Positions 1 to 8,889 are shown, counted from the first letter of the stretch. The stretch: DNA of 64,000 nt from Castellaniella sp049673105 (GCF_049673105.1 NZ_JBATXG010000019.1:40782-104781); one strand, 5' to 3'. The notes: a model not told the origin generated them from the letters alone. Translations and numbers: made by a program.

Positions 1-283
1 GACGGAAGGGCTGACCCGTCTGCAGCGTGATTTTGCCGCCGCCGATTTTGCCGATCCGCAGCTTGGGACCCTGCAGGTCCATCAGAATACCGATGGGGCG
101 GCCCACATCCTGTTCGACCTGACGGATGATGCGGTAGCGTTCGGCGTGGTCTTCATGGCTGCCGTGGCTGAAATTCAGGCGGAACACATTGGCGCCGGCC
201 TCGACCAGGGCGCGGATCTGTCCGGCGGTGGAACTGGCGGGCCCCAGGGTCGCCAGGATGCGGGCGCGGCGTTCGTGGTTCAT
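1..283 (-). CDS. pyk: Pyruvate kinase, N-terminal part (runs off the window)
   Basis: Converts phosphoenolpyruvate and ADP to pyruvate and ATP, the last step of glycolysis, in the cytosol. Only the first 94 codons are present; the gene continues beyond base 1. The translation begins MNHERRARILATLGPAS, followed by FRLNFSHG at about residues 35-42 and MDLQGPKLRIG near residue 70, the typical opening of the pyruvate kinase barrel. The ATG (281-283) lies inside the stop region of the upstream glcG-type gene as ATGA, so the two are probably translationally coupled. Its place at the end of the glyoxylate operon fits a route that makes 2-phosphoglycerate, two reactions above this enzyme. The family is clear; nothing can be said about the missing C-terminus. 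Confidence 0.93.
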   Translation of the reverse strand, partial: MNHERRARILATLGPASSTAGQIRALVEAGANVFRLNFSHGSHEDHAERYRIIRQVEQDVGRPIGILMDLQGPKLRIGKIGGGKITLQTGQPFR

Positions 284-711
284 GCTTGTCTGCCTTTGTG
301 CAGGTGGTCTGCGCCGTCCAGGGCGGCGACTCCGGCGCGGGCGACCTGTGCATCCTGGCCTGCTTGCACGCCGGACACACCGACTGCGCCGATGACTTGC
401 TGGTCGTCGTAGATGGGTTCGCCGCCTTCCAGGGGGACGACTGGCATGGACAGCGCGGCGATGCGGCCCTGATTGACCATATCCTCGTAGACCTTGCTGG
501 GCTTGCCGCTGAGCACGCAGGCGCGCGCCTTGTCCGGCGCGACCATGGCGCTCATGATCGGCGCGGCGTCCATGCGCTGCAGCCAGATCGGATACCCGCC
601 CGCATCGCAGATGGCGATGCTGACGTTCCAGCCGTTCTGACGGGCTTCGGACTCGGCGGCGGCGGCCATGCGGCGGGCGTCTTCCAGGGCCAGGACTCGC
701 ATTGTTTTCAT
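280..711 (-). CDS. GlcG/HbpS-type (DUF336) protein
   Basis: A small protein of about 143 residues of the GlcG/HbpS (DUF336) family. Members are found in glycolate/glyoxylate operons and some bind haem or corrinoids, but no enzyme activity is firmly established. Visible family features are ICDAGGYPIWLQRMDAAP near residues 34-51, DKARACVLSGKPS, and the C-terminal VIGAVGVSG stretch. The chosen ATG (709-711) has an AAGGAGA ribosome site upstream; an in-frame ATG 24 bases further up has no such site. It sits 28 bases after the glycerate kinase gene and its TGA overlaps the pyk ATG. Its position within a glyoxylate-utilisation operon suggests an accessory role there. This is inferred from context only. 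Confidence 0.85.
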   Translation of the reverse strand: MKTMRVLALEDARRMAAAAESEARQNGWNVSIAICDAGGYPIWLQRMDAAPIMSAMVAPDKARACVLSGKPSKVYEDMVNQGRIAALSMPVVPLEGGEPIYDDQQVIGAVGVSGVQAGQDAQVARAGVAALDGADHLHKGRQA

Positions 712-739
712 GGGGATGTCTCCTTGGGGCGTCACCCTG

Positions 740-1999
740 TCACAGGATCAGGATGGCGCGAAAATCATTGACGTTGGTCAGGGTGGGGCCGGTGATCAGA
801 GAATCGCCCAGCCGTTCAAAAAAGCCGTGGCCGTCGTTGTCGTCCAGATGCGCACGCGGCGGCATGCCCACCGCCCAGGCGCGCGCCAGGGTATCGGGGC
901 CGATCAGGGCGCCGGCGATTTCCTCCTGGCCGTCCACGCCGTCGGTGTCGCCCGCCAGCGCGTGGATGCCGTCGGCGCCGTCCAGCGCGATGGCCGTGGA
1001 CAGCAGGCATTCCACATTGCGTCCGCCACGGCCCTGACCCCGCACGGTGACGGTGGTTTCGCCGCCCGACAGCAGCACGCAGGGCGCGGGCGCGGGTTGG
1101 CCGTGGGCGCGGACCTGCAAGGCGATGCCTGCCAGCACCTTGCCCACGTCGCGCGCTTCGCCTTCGATGCGGTCACCCAACAGCACGGGGGTGACGACGG
1201 CCTCGCGGGCGACGGCGGCGGCGGCCTCCAGCGCCATCTGCGGCGTGGCGATCAGGTGGGTTTCCACGCGGGCCAGCCGCGGGTCACCGGGTTTCAGGGT
1301 TTCGCCCTTGCCGGTTTCCAGCAGGGCGCGCGCGCCGGCGGGCAGGTCGATGCCGTAGCGGCGCACGATGTCCAGCGCATCGGCGCAGGTGCTGGGGTCG
1401 GCCACCGTGGGGCCGGATGCGATGTCGCTGGGTTGGTCGCCGGGCACATCGGAAATCAGCAGATTGATGACGCGGGCCGGCGCGCTGGCGGCGGCCAGGC
1501 GACCGCCCTTGATGCCGGACAGGTGGCGGCGCACACAGTTCATCTCGGAAATTGTCGCGCCGGACGTCAGCAGAGCGCGGTTGATCGCCTGCTTGTCGGC
1601 CAGCGTGACCCCGACACCCGGGACGGGCAGCAGCGAAGACCCGCCGCCGGAAATCAGGCAGATCACCAGGTCATCGGCGCTCAAACCCCGCACCTGATCG
1701 AACAGGCATTGGGCGGCGCGTTCGCCGGCTTCGTCGGGGACGGGGTGGGCGGCCTCCAGGATGTCCAGGCGTTCGCAGGGTACGGCATAACCGTAGCGCG
1801 TGACTACGACGCCTTCCAGAGGGCCGGGCCAGTGTTTTTCGAACGCCTGCGCCATGGCGGCGGAGGCTTTACCCGCGCCGATGACGATGGTGCGGCCTTT
1901 GGGGGGCGGGGGCAGAAAAGCGGGGATGCAGTATTCCGGCTGGGCGGCGCGCACGGCGGCCTGGAACATGCGGGTCAGAAGATCGCGGGGTTCTGTCAT
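740..1999 (-). CDS. ttuD: Glycerate 2-kinase, MOFRL family (TtuD/GckA type)
   Basis: Phosphorylates D-glycerate with ATP to 2-phosphoglycerate, feeding glyoxylate-derived carbon into lower glycolysis. The protein has about 419 residues, normal for the two-domain GckA/MOFRL family. Visible are TIVIGAGKASAAMAQ near residues 38-52, the LISGGGSSLLPVPG nucleotide-binding segment, LLISDVPGD, and the C-terminal MOFRL part with LLSGGETTVTV and ALAGDTDGVDG. These enzymes are often mis-annotated as hydroxypyruvate reductase. The start at MTEPRDLL (1997-1999) matches family length; an upstream in-frame ATG at 2050 would add 17 unlikely residues. The gene lies 54 bases downstream of glxR in the same operon and is the natural next step after tartronate semialdehyde reduction. 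Confidence 0.9.
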   Translation of the reverse strand: MTEPRDLLTRMFQAAVRAAQPEYCIPAFLPPPPKGRTIVIGAGKASAAMAQAFEKHWPGPLEGVVVTRYGYAVPCERLDILEAAHPVPDEAGERAAQCLFDQVRGLSADDLVICLISGGGSSLLPVPGVGVTLADKQAINRALLTSGATISEMNCVRRHLSGIKGGRLAAASAPARVINLLISDVPGDQPSDIASGPTVADPSTCADALDIVRRYGIDLPAGARALLETGKGETLKPGDPRLARVETHLIATPQMALEAAAAVAREAVVTPVLLGDRIEGEARDVGKVLAGIALQVRAHGQPAPAPCVLLSGGETTVTVRGQGRGGRNVECLLSTAIALDGADGIHALAGDTDGVDGQEEIAGALIGPDTLARAWAVGMPPRAHLDDNDGHGFFERLGDSLITGPTLTNVNDFRAILIL

Positions 2000-2053
2000 G
2001 GGGCATCCGTGCAAAGGGAACGGTGCGCCGCAGGCCGGCGCACCGCACACAGC

Positions 2054-2938
2054 TTACTGGCCGATTTCGTGGTTGGCCATGATTTCCAGGGCGCGCACCA
2101 TGCCGGAATGATCCCATGCCGCGCCGCCGTGGGCGACGCAGGCGTTGAACAGTTCCTGGGCGACGGCGGTGCTGGGCAGGGACAGCCCCAGTTGGCGGGC
2201 GGTGCTCAGGGCCAGGTTCAGGTCCTTTTGGTGCAGATTGATGCGGAAGCCCGGATCGAAGGTGCGCTTGACCATGCGTTCGCCGTGTACCTCCAGGATG
2301 CGCGAGCTGGCGAAACCGCCCATCAGGGCCTGACGGACCTTGGCCGGATCGGCGCCGGCCTTGGAGGCCAGCAGCAGGGCTTCGCCCACGGCCTCGATGG
2401 TCAGGGCGACGATGATCTGATTGGCGACCTTGGTGGTCTGGCCGTCGCCGTTGCCGCCGACCAGGGTGATGTTTTTGCCCATCAGTTCGAAGATGGGCCG
2501 GCATTGCTCAAAGGCTGCCTGGCTGCCGCCGATCATGATGGTCAGGCTGGCGGCTTTGGCGCCGACTTCGCCGCCGGACACCGGGGCGTCCAGGTATTCG
2601 CAGCCCAGGGCGTTGATCTTATTGGCGAATTCTTTGGTCGCCACGGGCGAGATCGAGCTCATGTCGATCACGATCTTGCCCTTGGACAGGCCGGCGGCCA
2701 CGCCGTTTTCACCGAACAGCACGGCGTCGACGTCCGGGGTGTCGGGCACCATGACGATGATGATGTCGGATGCCTGGGCGACTGCCGTGCTGCTGGCGAC
2801 GGCCTTGGCGCCGGCGTCCAGCAGGCTTTGCGGGGTCTTGCCTTGGGTGAAGGTGACCAGGGAATGGCCGCCTTTGATGAGATTGGCCGCCATGGGGGTG
2901 CCCATGATGCCCAGACCGATGAAGCCGATATTAGCCAT
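2054..2938 (-). CDS. glxR: 2-hydroxy-3-oxopropionate (tartronate semialdehyde) reductase
   Basis: Reduces tartronate semialdehyde to D-glycerate with NAD(P)H. The 294-residue length is typical of the beta-hydroxyacid dehydrogenase family. The N-terminal Rossmann motif GFIGLGIMG covers residues 5-13, the substrate-binding segment DAPVSGGEVGAK starts near 118, and the catalytic lysine in GDGQTTKVANQ is at about 170. The long open frame extends upstream, but the ATG at 2936-2938 with the canonical MANIGFIG start is clearly right. It is 29 bases downstream of hyi and upstream of ttuD, the standard gcl-hyi-glxR order. The product of glyoxylate carboligase is its substrate, so the operon context supports the assignment strongly. 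Confidence 0.95.
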   Translation of the reverse strand: MANIGFIGLGIMGTPMAANLIKGGHSLVTFTQGKTPQSLLDAGAKAVASSTAVAQASDIIIVMVPDTPDVDAVLFGENGVAAGLSKGKIVIDMSSISPVATKEFANKINALGCEYLDAPVSGGEVGAKAASLTIMIGGSQAAFEQCRPIFELMGKNITLVGGNGDGQTTKVANQIIVALTIEAVGEALLLASKAGADPAKVRQALMGGFASSRILEVHGERMVKRTFDPGFRINLHQKDLNLALSTARQLGLSLPSTAVAQELFNACVAHGGAAWDHSGMVRALEIMANHEIGQ

Positions 2939-2967
2939 GAGGATGCTCCTGATGATGTTTATGAAGG

Positions 2968-3744
2968 TCAGGCCAGCGCCTGGATCCAGCCCAAACCGTC
3001 TTCGGTGCGGGCGGCGGGTTTGTATTCGCAGCCGATCCAGCCGGTGTAGCCGACCTGGTCGATGTGGCGCAGCAGCCAGCGATAGTTGATTTCGCCGGTG
3101 CCGGGTTCGTTGCGCCCAGGGTTGTCGGCCAGCTGAATATGGCCGATGGACCCCAGATGCTGGCGGATGGTGTTGCCCAGTTCGCCTTCCATGCGCTGGG
3201 CGTGGTAGATGTCGTACTGCACGTGCAGATTGTCGGAACCGACTTCGGCGATGATGGCCAGGGCCTGGTCCGTGCGGCTCAGGAAAAAGCCGGGGATGTC
3301 GAAGGTATTGATCGGCTCGATCAGTAGCCGGATGCCGGCTTTTTTCAGCTCGGCGGCGGCAAAGCGCAGATTGTCCACGAAGGTCTTGTGCGCGCTGGCC
3401 TGGTCGACGCCGGCTGGCAGCTTCCCGGCCAGACAATTGACCTGGGTGCAGCCCAGCGCCTGGGCATACTGGATGGCCAGGCCCACGCCCTGTTTGAATT
3501 CCTCGACGCGTTCGGGATGGCAGGCGATGCCGCGCTCGCCGGCGTCCCAGTCGCCTGCGGGCAGGTTGTGCAGCACCTGGACCAGGCCGTTGTCCTTCAG
3601 ACGCCGGGCCAGGTCTTCTTTGGGGTAGGCGTAGGGGAACAGGTATTCGACGCCTTTGAAACCGGCGTTGGCGGCTGCTTCGAAGCGGTCCAGAAAGTCG
3701 ATCTCGGTGAACAGCATCGAGAGATTAGCGGCAAATTTCGGCAT
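2968..3744 (-). CDS. hyi: Hydroxypyruvate isomerase
   Basis: Interconverts hydroxypyruvate and tartronate semialdehyde; it lies between gcl and glxR as in most glyoxylate operons. At 258 residues it matches the E. coli enzyme and has the xylose-isomerase-like TIM-barrel fold. The two expected metal-binding/catalytic glutamates appear in LLIEPINTF (E143) and WIGCEYKP (E240). The FAANLSMLFTE opening and VQYDIYHAQRMEG stretch are also diagnostic. A GGAG site precedes the ATG at 3742-3744. It is transcribed leftward with gcl 61 bases upstream. Nothing looks abnormal. Confidence 0.95.
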   Translation of the reverse strand: MPKFAANLSMLFTEIDFLDRFEAAANAGFKGVEYLFPYAYPKEDLARRLKDNGLVQVLHNLPAGDWDAGERGIACHPERVEEFKQGVGLAIQYAQALGCTQVNCLAGKLPAGVDQASAHKTFVDNLRFAAAELKKAGIRLLIEPINTFDIPGFFLSRTDQALAIIAEVGSDNLHVQYDIYHAQRMEGELGNTIRQHLGSIGHIQLADNPGRNEPGTGEINYRWLLRHIDQVGYTGWIGCEYKPAARTEDGLGWIQALA

Positions 3745-3805
3745 AGATGGCTCCTTGAAATGCTTCCTGGCGGCCCTTCCGGGGGAAGGGCTGCGGTGTC
3801 TGGCG

Positions 3806-5587
3806 TCAGTCCAGCAGCGTGATGGCGGTCGGGGCGTCTTCGCCGCTCTCGGCCAATTCCTCGAATTCGTTGATGGCGTTGATGTCGTTGCCCATCGAGA
3901 TATTCGTGACGCGCTCGAGAATGAATTCCACCACGACGGGCACCTTGAATTCCTGGATCCAGGCGCGGGCTTGCGCGATGGCAGGCTGGATGTCCTCGAC
4001 CTTTTTCACGCGGATCGCCTTGCAGCCCAGACCTTCGGCGACTTTGACGTGATCCACGCCATAGCCGTCGGTTTCCGGCGCGTTGATATTGTCGAAGGCC
4101 AGTTGCACGCAGTAGTCCATGTCGAAGCCGCGCTGCGATTGGCGAATCAAGCCCAGATAGGCATTATTGACCACGACGTGGATGTAGGGCAGATTGAATT
4201 GCGCGCCGACGGCCAGCTCTTCGATCATGAATTGAAAGTCGTAGTCGCCCGACAGGGCCACGATCTCGTCGCCGGTGTTGGCGGCCACCACGCCCAGGGC
4301 GGCGGGTACGGTCCAGCCCAGGGGACCTGCCTGGCCGGCATTGATCCAGTGGCGCGGGCCATAGACGTGCAGCAGCTGAGCGGCGGCAATCTGCGACAGG
4401 CCGATGGTGGTCACGTAGCGGGTGTTGCGGCCAAAGGCCTTGTTCATTTCCTCGTACACGCGTTGCGGTTTCAGCGGTGTCTGGTCGAAATGCGTTTTGC
4501 GCTGCATGGATTTTTCGCCCTTGCGTGCGCGGCATTCCTGCGCCCAGGCGCTGCGGTCGCGCAGCTGGCCGGCGGCCTTCAGGCGCTTGGCTTCCTCGAT
4601 CATCAGGCGCAGGGCGACGCCCGCATCAGAGGCGATGCCGTAATCCGGGCCGAAGACTTTGCCGATTTGCGTGGGGTCCACGTCGATATGCACAAAGGTG
4701 CGGCCCTCGGTGTAGACGGAGGTGGAACCGGTGTGGCGGTTGGCCCAGCGGTTGCCGATACCCATGACGAAGTCCGAGGCCAGCAGACTGGCGTTGCCGT
4801 AGCGGTGCGCCGTCTGCAGGCCGACCATGCCAGCCATCAGCGGGTGGTCGTCGGGAATCACGCCCCAACCCATCAGGGTCGGGATGACCGGCACACTGGT
4901 CAGTTCGGCGAATTCTTTCAGCAGATCGGCGGCATCGGCGCTGAAGATCCCGCCGCCGGCGACCAGCAGCGGGCGCTCGGACGCATTCAGCATGGCCACA
5001 GCGCGGGCGGCCTGGGCCTGGGTGGCCGAGGGTTTGTAGACATCCAGCGGTTCGTAGGTGTCGATATCGAATTCGATTTCGGCCATCTGCACGTCAAAGG
5101 GCAGATCCACCAGCACCGGGCCGGGACGACCGGAGCGCATGACGTGGAAGGCCTGCTGCAGGATGCGCGGCACCAGTTCCGGCTCGCGCGCCATCACGGC
5201 CCACTTGGTGACCGGCTTGGCGATGGTTTCGATGTCCACGGCCTGGAAGCTTTCTTTATGCAGCTGCGAGCGCGGCGCCTGGCCGGTGATGCACAGAATG
5301 GGGATGGAGTCGCCGGAGGCGGAATACAGGCCGGTAATCATGTCGGTGCCGGCGGGGCCGGACGTGCCCAGGCACACGCCGATGTTGCCGGGGTTGGCCC
5401 GAGTGTAGCCTTCGGCCATGTGTGAAGCGCCTTCGACGTGGCGCGCCAGCACGTGCTTGAAGCCGCCGTTTTTGCGCAGCGCCGAGTACAGCGGGTTGAT
5501 GGCGGCGCCAGGCACGCCGAATAATGTGGTGATGCCTTCTTTTTGCAGGACTGCCGCGGCGGCGTCCACTGCTCTCATCCGGGCCAT
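3806..5587 (-). CDS. gcl: Glyoxylate carboligase (tartronate-semialdehyde synthase)
   Basis: Condenses two glyoxylate molecules to tartronate semialdehyde and CO2 using thiamine diphosphate; FAD is bound structurally. The length of 593 residues equals the usual size. Residue 51 in LARHVEGASH is valine where related ThDP enzymes carry the cofactor-activating glutamate. That substitution is the known hallmark of glyoxylate carboligase and separates it from acetolactate synthase. The ThDP/Mg motif runs from GDYDFQFMIEE to NNAYLG in the C-terminal third. A strong AAGGAGT ribosome site precedes the ATG. It is the first gene of the leftward operon gcl-hyi-glxR-ttuD-glcG-pyk and diverges from a LysR regulator gene. 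Confidence 0.97.
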   Translation of the reverse strand: MARMRAVDAAAAVLQKEGITTLFGVPGAAINPLYSALRKNGGFKHVLARHVEGASHMAEGYTRANPGNIGVCLGTSGPAGTDMITGLYSASGDSIPILCITGQAPRSQLHKESFQAVDIETIAKPVTKWAVMAREPELVPRILQQAFHVMRSGRPGPVLVDLPFDVQMAEIEFDIDTYEPLDVYKPSATQAQAARAVAMLNASERPLLVAGGGIFSADAADLLKEFAELTSVPVIPTLMGWGVIPDDHPLMAGMVGLQTAHRYGNASLLASDFVMGIGNRWANRHTGSTSVYTEGRTFVHIDVDPTQIGKVFGPDYGIASDAGVALRLMIEEAKRLKAAGQLRDRSAWAQECRARKGEKSMQRKTHFDQTPLKPQRVYEEMNKAFGRNTRYVTTIGLSQIAAAQLLHVYGPRHWINAGQAGPLGWTVPAALGVVAANTGDEIVALSGDYDFQFMIEELAVGAQFNLPYIHVVVNNAYLGLIRQSQRGFDMDYCVQLAFDNINAPETDGYGVDHVKVAEGLGCKAIRVKKVEDIQPAIAQARAWIQEFKVPVVVEFILERVTNISMGNDINAINEFEELAESGEDAPTAITLLD

Positions 5588-5685
5588 GAATTACTCCTTG
5601 GTGTGATCCGATAGGTCTGCGAGGTTGGGATCAGCATAAAGACTGGCGTCCGGGACCGGAATCCCTGTGGCTCTCGTTTCTGTCG

Positions 5686-5698
5686 ATACTATAAGTAT
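5686..5698. promoter_or_regulatory. AT-rich dyad between gcl and LysR gene (candidate LysR operator/promoter)
   Basis: The 166-base divergent spacer contains the perfect inverted repeat ATACT-ATA-AGTAT. LysR regulators usually bind such short interrupted dyads between their own gene and the target operon. The same bases give a TATAAG -10-like hexamer rightward and TATAGT leftward. I found no good -35 elements, so it is only a candidate. Confidence 0.4.
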
Positions 5699-5753
5699 GT
5701 GGTGAGCTGGTGCTGGGGTAGAATTTCCACACGATCACCGAACGGAGGCCGCT

Positions 5754-6671
5754 GTGGGGCGCTATACCGACATCAGCAGTTTTGTATTGATTGCCGAAAA
5801 AGGCAGCTTTGCCTCGGCCGCCTTGATCGAGGGTGTGACGCCCGTGGTCATGGGGCGGCGTCTGACGGCGCTGGAAAAGCGCCTGGGCGTACAGCTGATG
5901 CACCGTTCGACCCGGGGTCTGGTGCTGACGGAACTGGGTGAACACTATCTGGAACTGTGCCAGCAACTGATCCAGGATTTCGGCGATGCCGATGCCAGCG
6001 TCATGGCCCGGCGGCGCACGCTCAGCGGCCATCTGGTGGTTTCGGCGCCGGCGTCTTTCGGGCGCCAGCATGTCGCGCCCCATGCCTTGGCGTTTCGCCG
6101 CCGCTATCCCGATCTGGCGTTGTCCTTCAATTTCACCGACAGCGTGGTGGACCTGGTGCGCGAAGGCTACGACATGGCGATCCGCATCGGCGAGGTCACG
6201 GATCCGAACTATGTGGCGGTGCGGCTGTTTCCCAACCAGCGCGTGGTCTGCGGCACCCCGGCGTATTTCGATTCGCACGGCGTGCCCAGGGTGCCCGAGG
6301 ATCTGGTGCGGCACAATTGCCTGGCCTTCAATCTGCAGGGCGGACAACATCGGGGCTGGACGTTTGTGCGCGATGGCAAGCCGTTTGCCGTGCGGGTGCG
6401 GGGCGATCTGGCGTGCAACGACGGCGAACTGCTCTATGACTGGGTGCGCCAGGGGTTGGGCATCGGCTGGCGATCCACCTGGGAAATCCAGCGCGAATTA
6501 AAGCGCGGCGAACTCGTGACCGTGTTGGATGAGTTCGCCCTGCCTGCCTACGATATCCAGGCGGTGTACCCCCAGCAACGCTACCTGCCGGCCAAGGTGC
6601 GTTATTTTATTGACGATCTTAGAAACCATTATCATGAGCCTGGATATTGGGAAGGACAGGGAACACCATGA
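5754..6671 (+). CDS. LysR-family regulator, probably of the divergent gcl operon
   Basis: A 305-residue LysR-type transcription factor. The N-terminal winged helix-turn-helix covers about residues 1-60 (SFASAALIEGVTPVVMGRRLTALEKRLG), followed by RSTRGLVLTELG and an effector-binding domain starting near LSGHLVVSAPASFG. The start is a GTG at 5754 with an ACGGAGG site seven bases upstream. It is divergent from gcl, so regulation of the glyoxylate operon is the simplest inference; the effector is unknown. Its stop codon overlaps the start of the EamA exporter gene as ATGA, so the regulator and transporter are made from one transcript. Its DNA-binding domain is of the CrgA-like LysR subgroup and does not resemble the two sister LysR proteins further right. 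Confidence 0.93.
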   Translation: MGRYTDISSFVLIAEKGSFASAALIEGVTPVVMGRRLTALEKRLGVQLMHRSTRGLVLTELGEHYLELCQQLIQDFGDADASVMARRRTLSGHLVVSAPASFGRQHVAPHALAFRRRYPDLALSFNFTDSVVDLVREGYDMAIRIGEVTDPNYVAVRLFPNQRVVCGTPAYFDSHGVPRVPEDLVRHNCLAFNLQGGQHRGWTFVRDGKPFAVRVRGDLACNDGELLYDWVRQGLGIGWRSTWEIQRELKRGELVTVLDEFALPAYDIQAVYPQQRYLPAKVRYFIDDLRNHYHEPGYWEGQGTP

Positions 6672-7561
6672 CACCCGCGCAAAGGACAGCCCGCCGTAAC
6701 GAACGCTTGGCCTTGCTGGCGCTAGCCGGCATGGCGCTGGGCTGGGGCTACAACTGGGTGATCATGAAATCGGTGCTGGCGTATGTCGGGCCATTCGATT
6801 TTTCCGCTTTGCGCACCCTGTTCGGCGCTTTGTTGCTGCTGGCTGTGCTGGCGGTGTTGCGTCGCCCGATGCGTGTTCAGGCCTGGGGGCGGGTGATTTT
6901 GCTGGGGGTGTTGCAGACGGGGGTGTTTTCCGCGCTGATCCAGATTGCCCTGTTGCAGGGCGGGGCGGGCAAGACATCCATTCTGGTCTACACCATGCCC
7001 TTCTGGGTCATTCCCATGGCTTGGCTGGCCTTTGGGGAACGTGTGCGCGGCCTGCAATGGCTGGCGCTGGCGCTGGCCGCAGCAGGGCTGATCCTGATTC
7101 TGGAACCCTGGACCCTGCACGCTGACGTCATGAGCGAAGGGCTGGCGGTATTGGCGGGCCTGTGCTGGGCCGTGGCGATCATCGTCGCCAAATGGATCAA
7201 GCGCGACTATCCCATGGAAGCCTTGCCGCTGACTGCCTGGCAGATGCTGTTCGGCGCTCTGGCCCTGTGCCTGGCGGCCTGGATCGTGCCTGAAAAGCCG
7301 ATCGATCCTGCACCGTATTTTTACGGCGCCTTGATCTACAACATCGTCATCGCCACGGCGCTGGCCTGGTTTTTGTGGCTGTTTGCCCTGCAGCATCTGT
7401 CGGCGGGCGTCGCCAGCATGTCCACGCTGGGCGTGCCGGTGGTGGGTGTGCTGGGCGGCTGGCTGCAGTTGGGCGAACAGCCCGGTGCGCTGGAATTGAC
7501 CGGCATGATCCTGATAGCGGTCGCGTTGGCGGTGATCGGCCTGCGTTCGTCGGGCAAATGA
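6668..7561 (+). CDS. EamA/DMT-family transporter
   Basis: An inner-membrane protein of 297 residues with about ten hydrophobic segments in two EamA repeats. The first starts at LALLALAGMALGWGYNWVIM and the second around GLAVLAGLCWAVAIIVAKW. Family members export amino acids, metabolites or drugs; the substrate cannot be read from sequence. The ATG at 6668 overlaps the LysR stop (ATGA) and is favoured over an in-frame ATG 21 bases up because a GGACAGGGAA purine stretch lies just before it. Translational coupling to the LysR gene suggests that the regulator controls or senses the transported compound. A 99-base gap follows before the ABC transporter operon. Confidence 0.88.
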   Translation: MTPAQRTARRNERLALLALAGMALGWGYNWVIMKSVLAYVGPFDFSALRTLFGALLLLAVLAVLRRPMRVQAWGRVILLGVLQTGVFSALIQIALLQGGAGKTSILVYTMPFWVIPMAWLAFGERVRGLQWLALALAAAGLILILEPWTLHADVMSEGLAVLAGLCWAVAIIVAKWIKRDYPMEALPLTAWQMLFGALALCLAAWIVPEKPIDPAPYFYGALIYNIVIATALAWFLWLFALQHLSAGVASMSTLGVPVVGVLGGWLQLGEQPGALELTGMILIAVALAVIGLRSSGK

Positions 7562-7660
7562 TCGGAAAGCCGTCGCGCGCGTCAGGGATCGCCGCGCGGG
7601 CTTTCGTGTAACATCGGCGAAATTTTAAAACTAAATCATCAGATCCTACGGGAGACAAGC

Positions 7661-8830
7661 ATGGCATTTCGCAAAACGCTGCTGGCAGCGGCTCTGGCCC
7701 TGTCCTTGGGGGTGTCGGCTGGGCCGGCGCAGGCAGAGGTCAAGATCGGTTTTCTGGCCACCCTGTCCGGTTCGGGCGCGGCGCTGGGTCAGGACATGGT
7801 CGATGGTTTCAACCTGGCGCTGGAAGAACGCGGTGGCAAGCTGGGCGGGCAGGACATCGTTCTGCTGAAGGAAGACGATCAGCTCAAGCCCGACGTCGGC
7901 GTGCAGGCGGTGCAGAAATTCCTGGAAAAGGACAAGGTCGACCTGGTGGCCGGGGTCACGTTTTCCAACGTCATGATGGCCATCGCCAAGCCGTTGGCGG
8001 ATGCCGGCATGACCTTTGTCGGATCCAACGCCGGCCCGGCGCCGCTGGCGGGCGCGCAATGCAATCCGGGCTTCTTTTTCGCCGCCTGGCAGAACGACGG
8101 GCAGGCCGAAGTGTTGGGTCAGTTCGCCACGGACCGGAAATACGAAGACGTCTACCTGATCACCCCCAACTATCAGTCGGGCCGCGATCAGGTGAAGGGT
8201 TTCACGCGCTTCTATAAAGGCCGCATTTCCGGCGAGGTCTACACCCAGCTGGGCCAGCAGGATTATTCCGCGGAATTGCTGGCGCTGCAGGCCGCCAACC
8301 CATCTGCCGTCTGGGTGTTTCTGCCCGGTGGCATGGGCGTGAATTTCGTCAAACAGTACAAGCAGTTCGGCCTGATGGGCAAGATTCCGCTGCTGGCAGC
8401 GTCCACCGTGGATGGCAGCACCTTGCCGGCACTGGGCGAGACCGCGCTGGGCGTCTATGCCGGCACTTTCTGGGGGCCGGATTTCCAGAACCCGGTCAGC
8501 CAGGCCTTCGTCGCCGCCTTCGAGAAAAAATACAATCGCATCCCGTCGCAGTATGCGGCGCAGTCCTACGATTCGGCCTTGCTGATCGACAGCGCCTTGC
8601 AGAAAACCGGCGGCAAGATCGACGATAAACAGGCGTTTCGCGATGCGCTGCGGGCCGCTGACTATGCCTCCGTGCGCGGCGCCTACAAATTCAACGTCAA
8701 CGGCTTCCCGATCGAAAACTTCTATGCTTTTGAAGTCGCCAAGGATGCGCAGGGCCGAGTCTCTCTGAAGACCATCGCCCAGCCCCTGACGGATCATGCC
8801 GACGCCTATGCCGGCAACTGCAAATATTGA
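7661..8830 (+). CDS. ABC transporter periplasmic substrate-binding protein (LivJ/LivK family)
   Basis: A 389-residue type I periplasmic binding protein of the hydrophobic/branched-chain amino acid (HAAT) family. A clear Sec signal peptide (MAFRKTLLAAALALSLGVS... cut after AQA, about residue 26) precedes the mature start EVKIGFLATLSGSGAALGQD. Other family features are FNLALEERGGKLGG, LVAGVTFSNVMMA and YDSALLIDSAL. A GGGAGA site lies before the ATG. It leads a five-gene importer operon. HAAT importers also carry urea, amides, aromatic acids and purine-related compounds. The location between glyoxylate and purine catabolic genes makes a purine, ureide or amide substrate plausible, but this is inference. 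Confidence 0.92.
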   Translation: MAFRKTLLAAALALSLGVSAGPAQAEVKIGFLATLSGSGAALGQDMVDGFNLALEERGGKLGGQDIVLLKEDDQLKPDVGVQAVQKFLEKDKVDLVAGVTFSNVMMAIAKPLADAGMTFVGSNAGPAPLAGAQCNPGFFFAAWQNDGQAEVLGQFATDRKYEDVYLITPNYQSGRDQVKGFTRFYKGRISGEVYTQLGQQDYSAELLALQAANPSAVWVFLPGGMGVNFVKQYKQFGLMGKIPLLAASTVDGSTLPALGETALGVYAGTFWGPDFQNPVSQAFVAAFEKKYNRIPSQYAAQSYDSALLIDSALQKTGGKIDDKQAFRDALRAADYASVRGAYKFNVNGFPIENFYAFEVAKDAQGRVSLKTIAQPLTDHADAYAGNCKY

Positions 8831-8889
8831 TGCGTGTCTGCGAGCCCTGACAGGCGGGCGGTGATTGCCGCTCCTCACGGAGAACGGAC

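Noticed and set aside
668..3049. A 793-codon open frame on the plus strand
   Set aside because: It is antisense to ttuD, glxR and hyi and has no family resemblance. Long antisense frames are expected from the codon bias of GC-rich DNA.
3656..5425. A 589-codon open frame on the plus strand
   Set aside because: Antisense to gcl, which is fully supported by motifs and a ribosome site; rich in Gly, His, Ala and Asp as usual for shadow frames.
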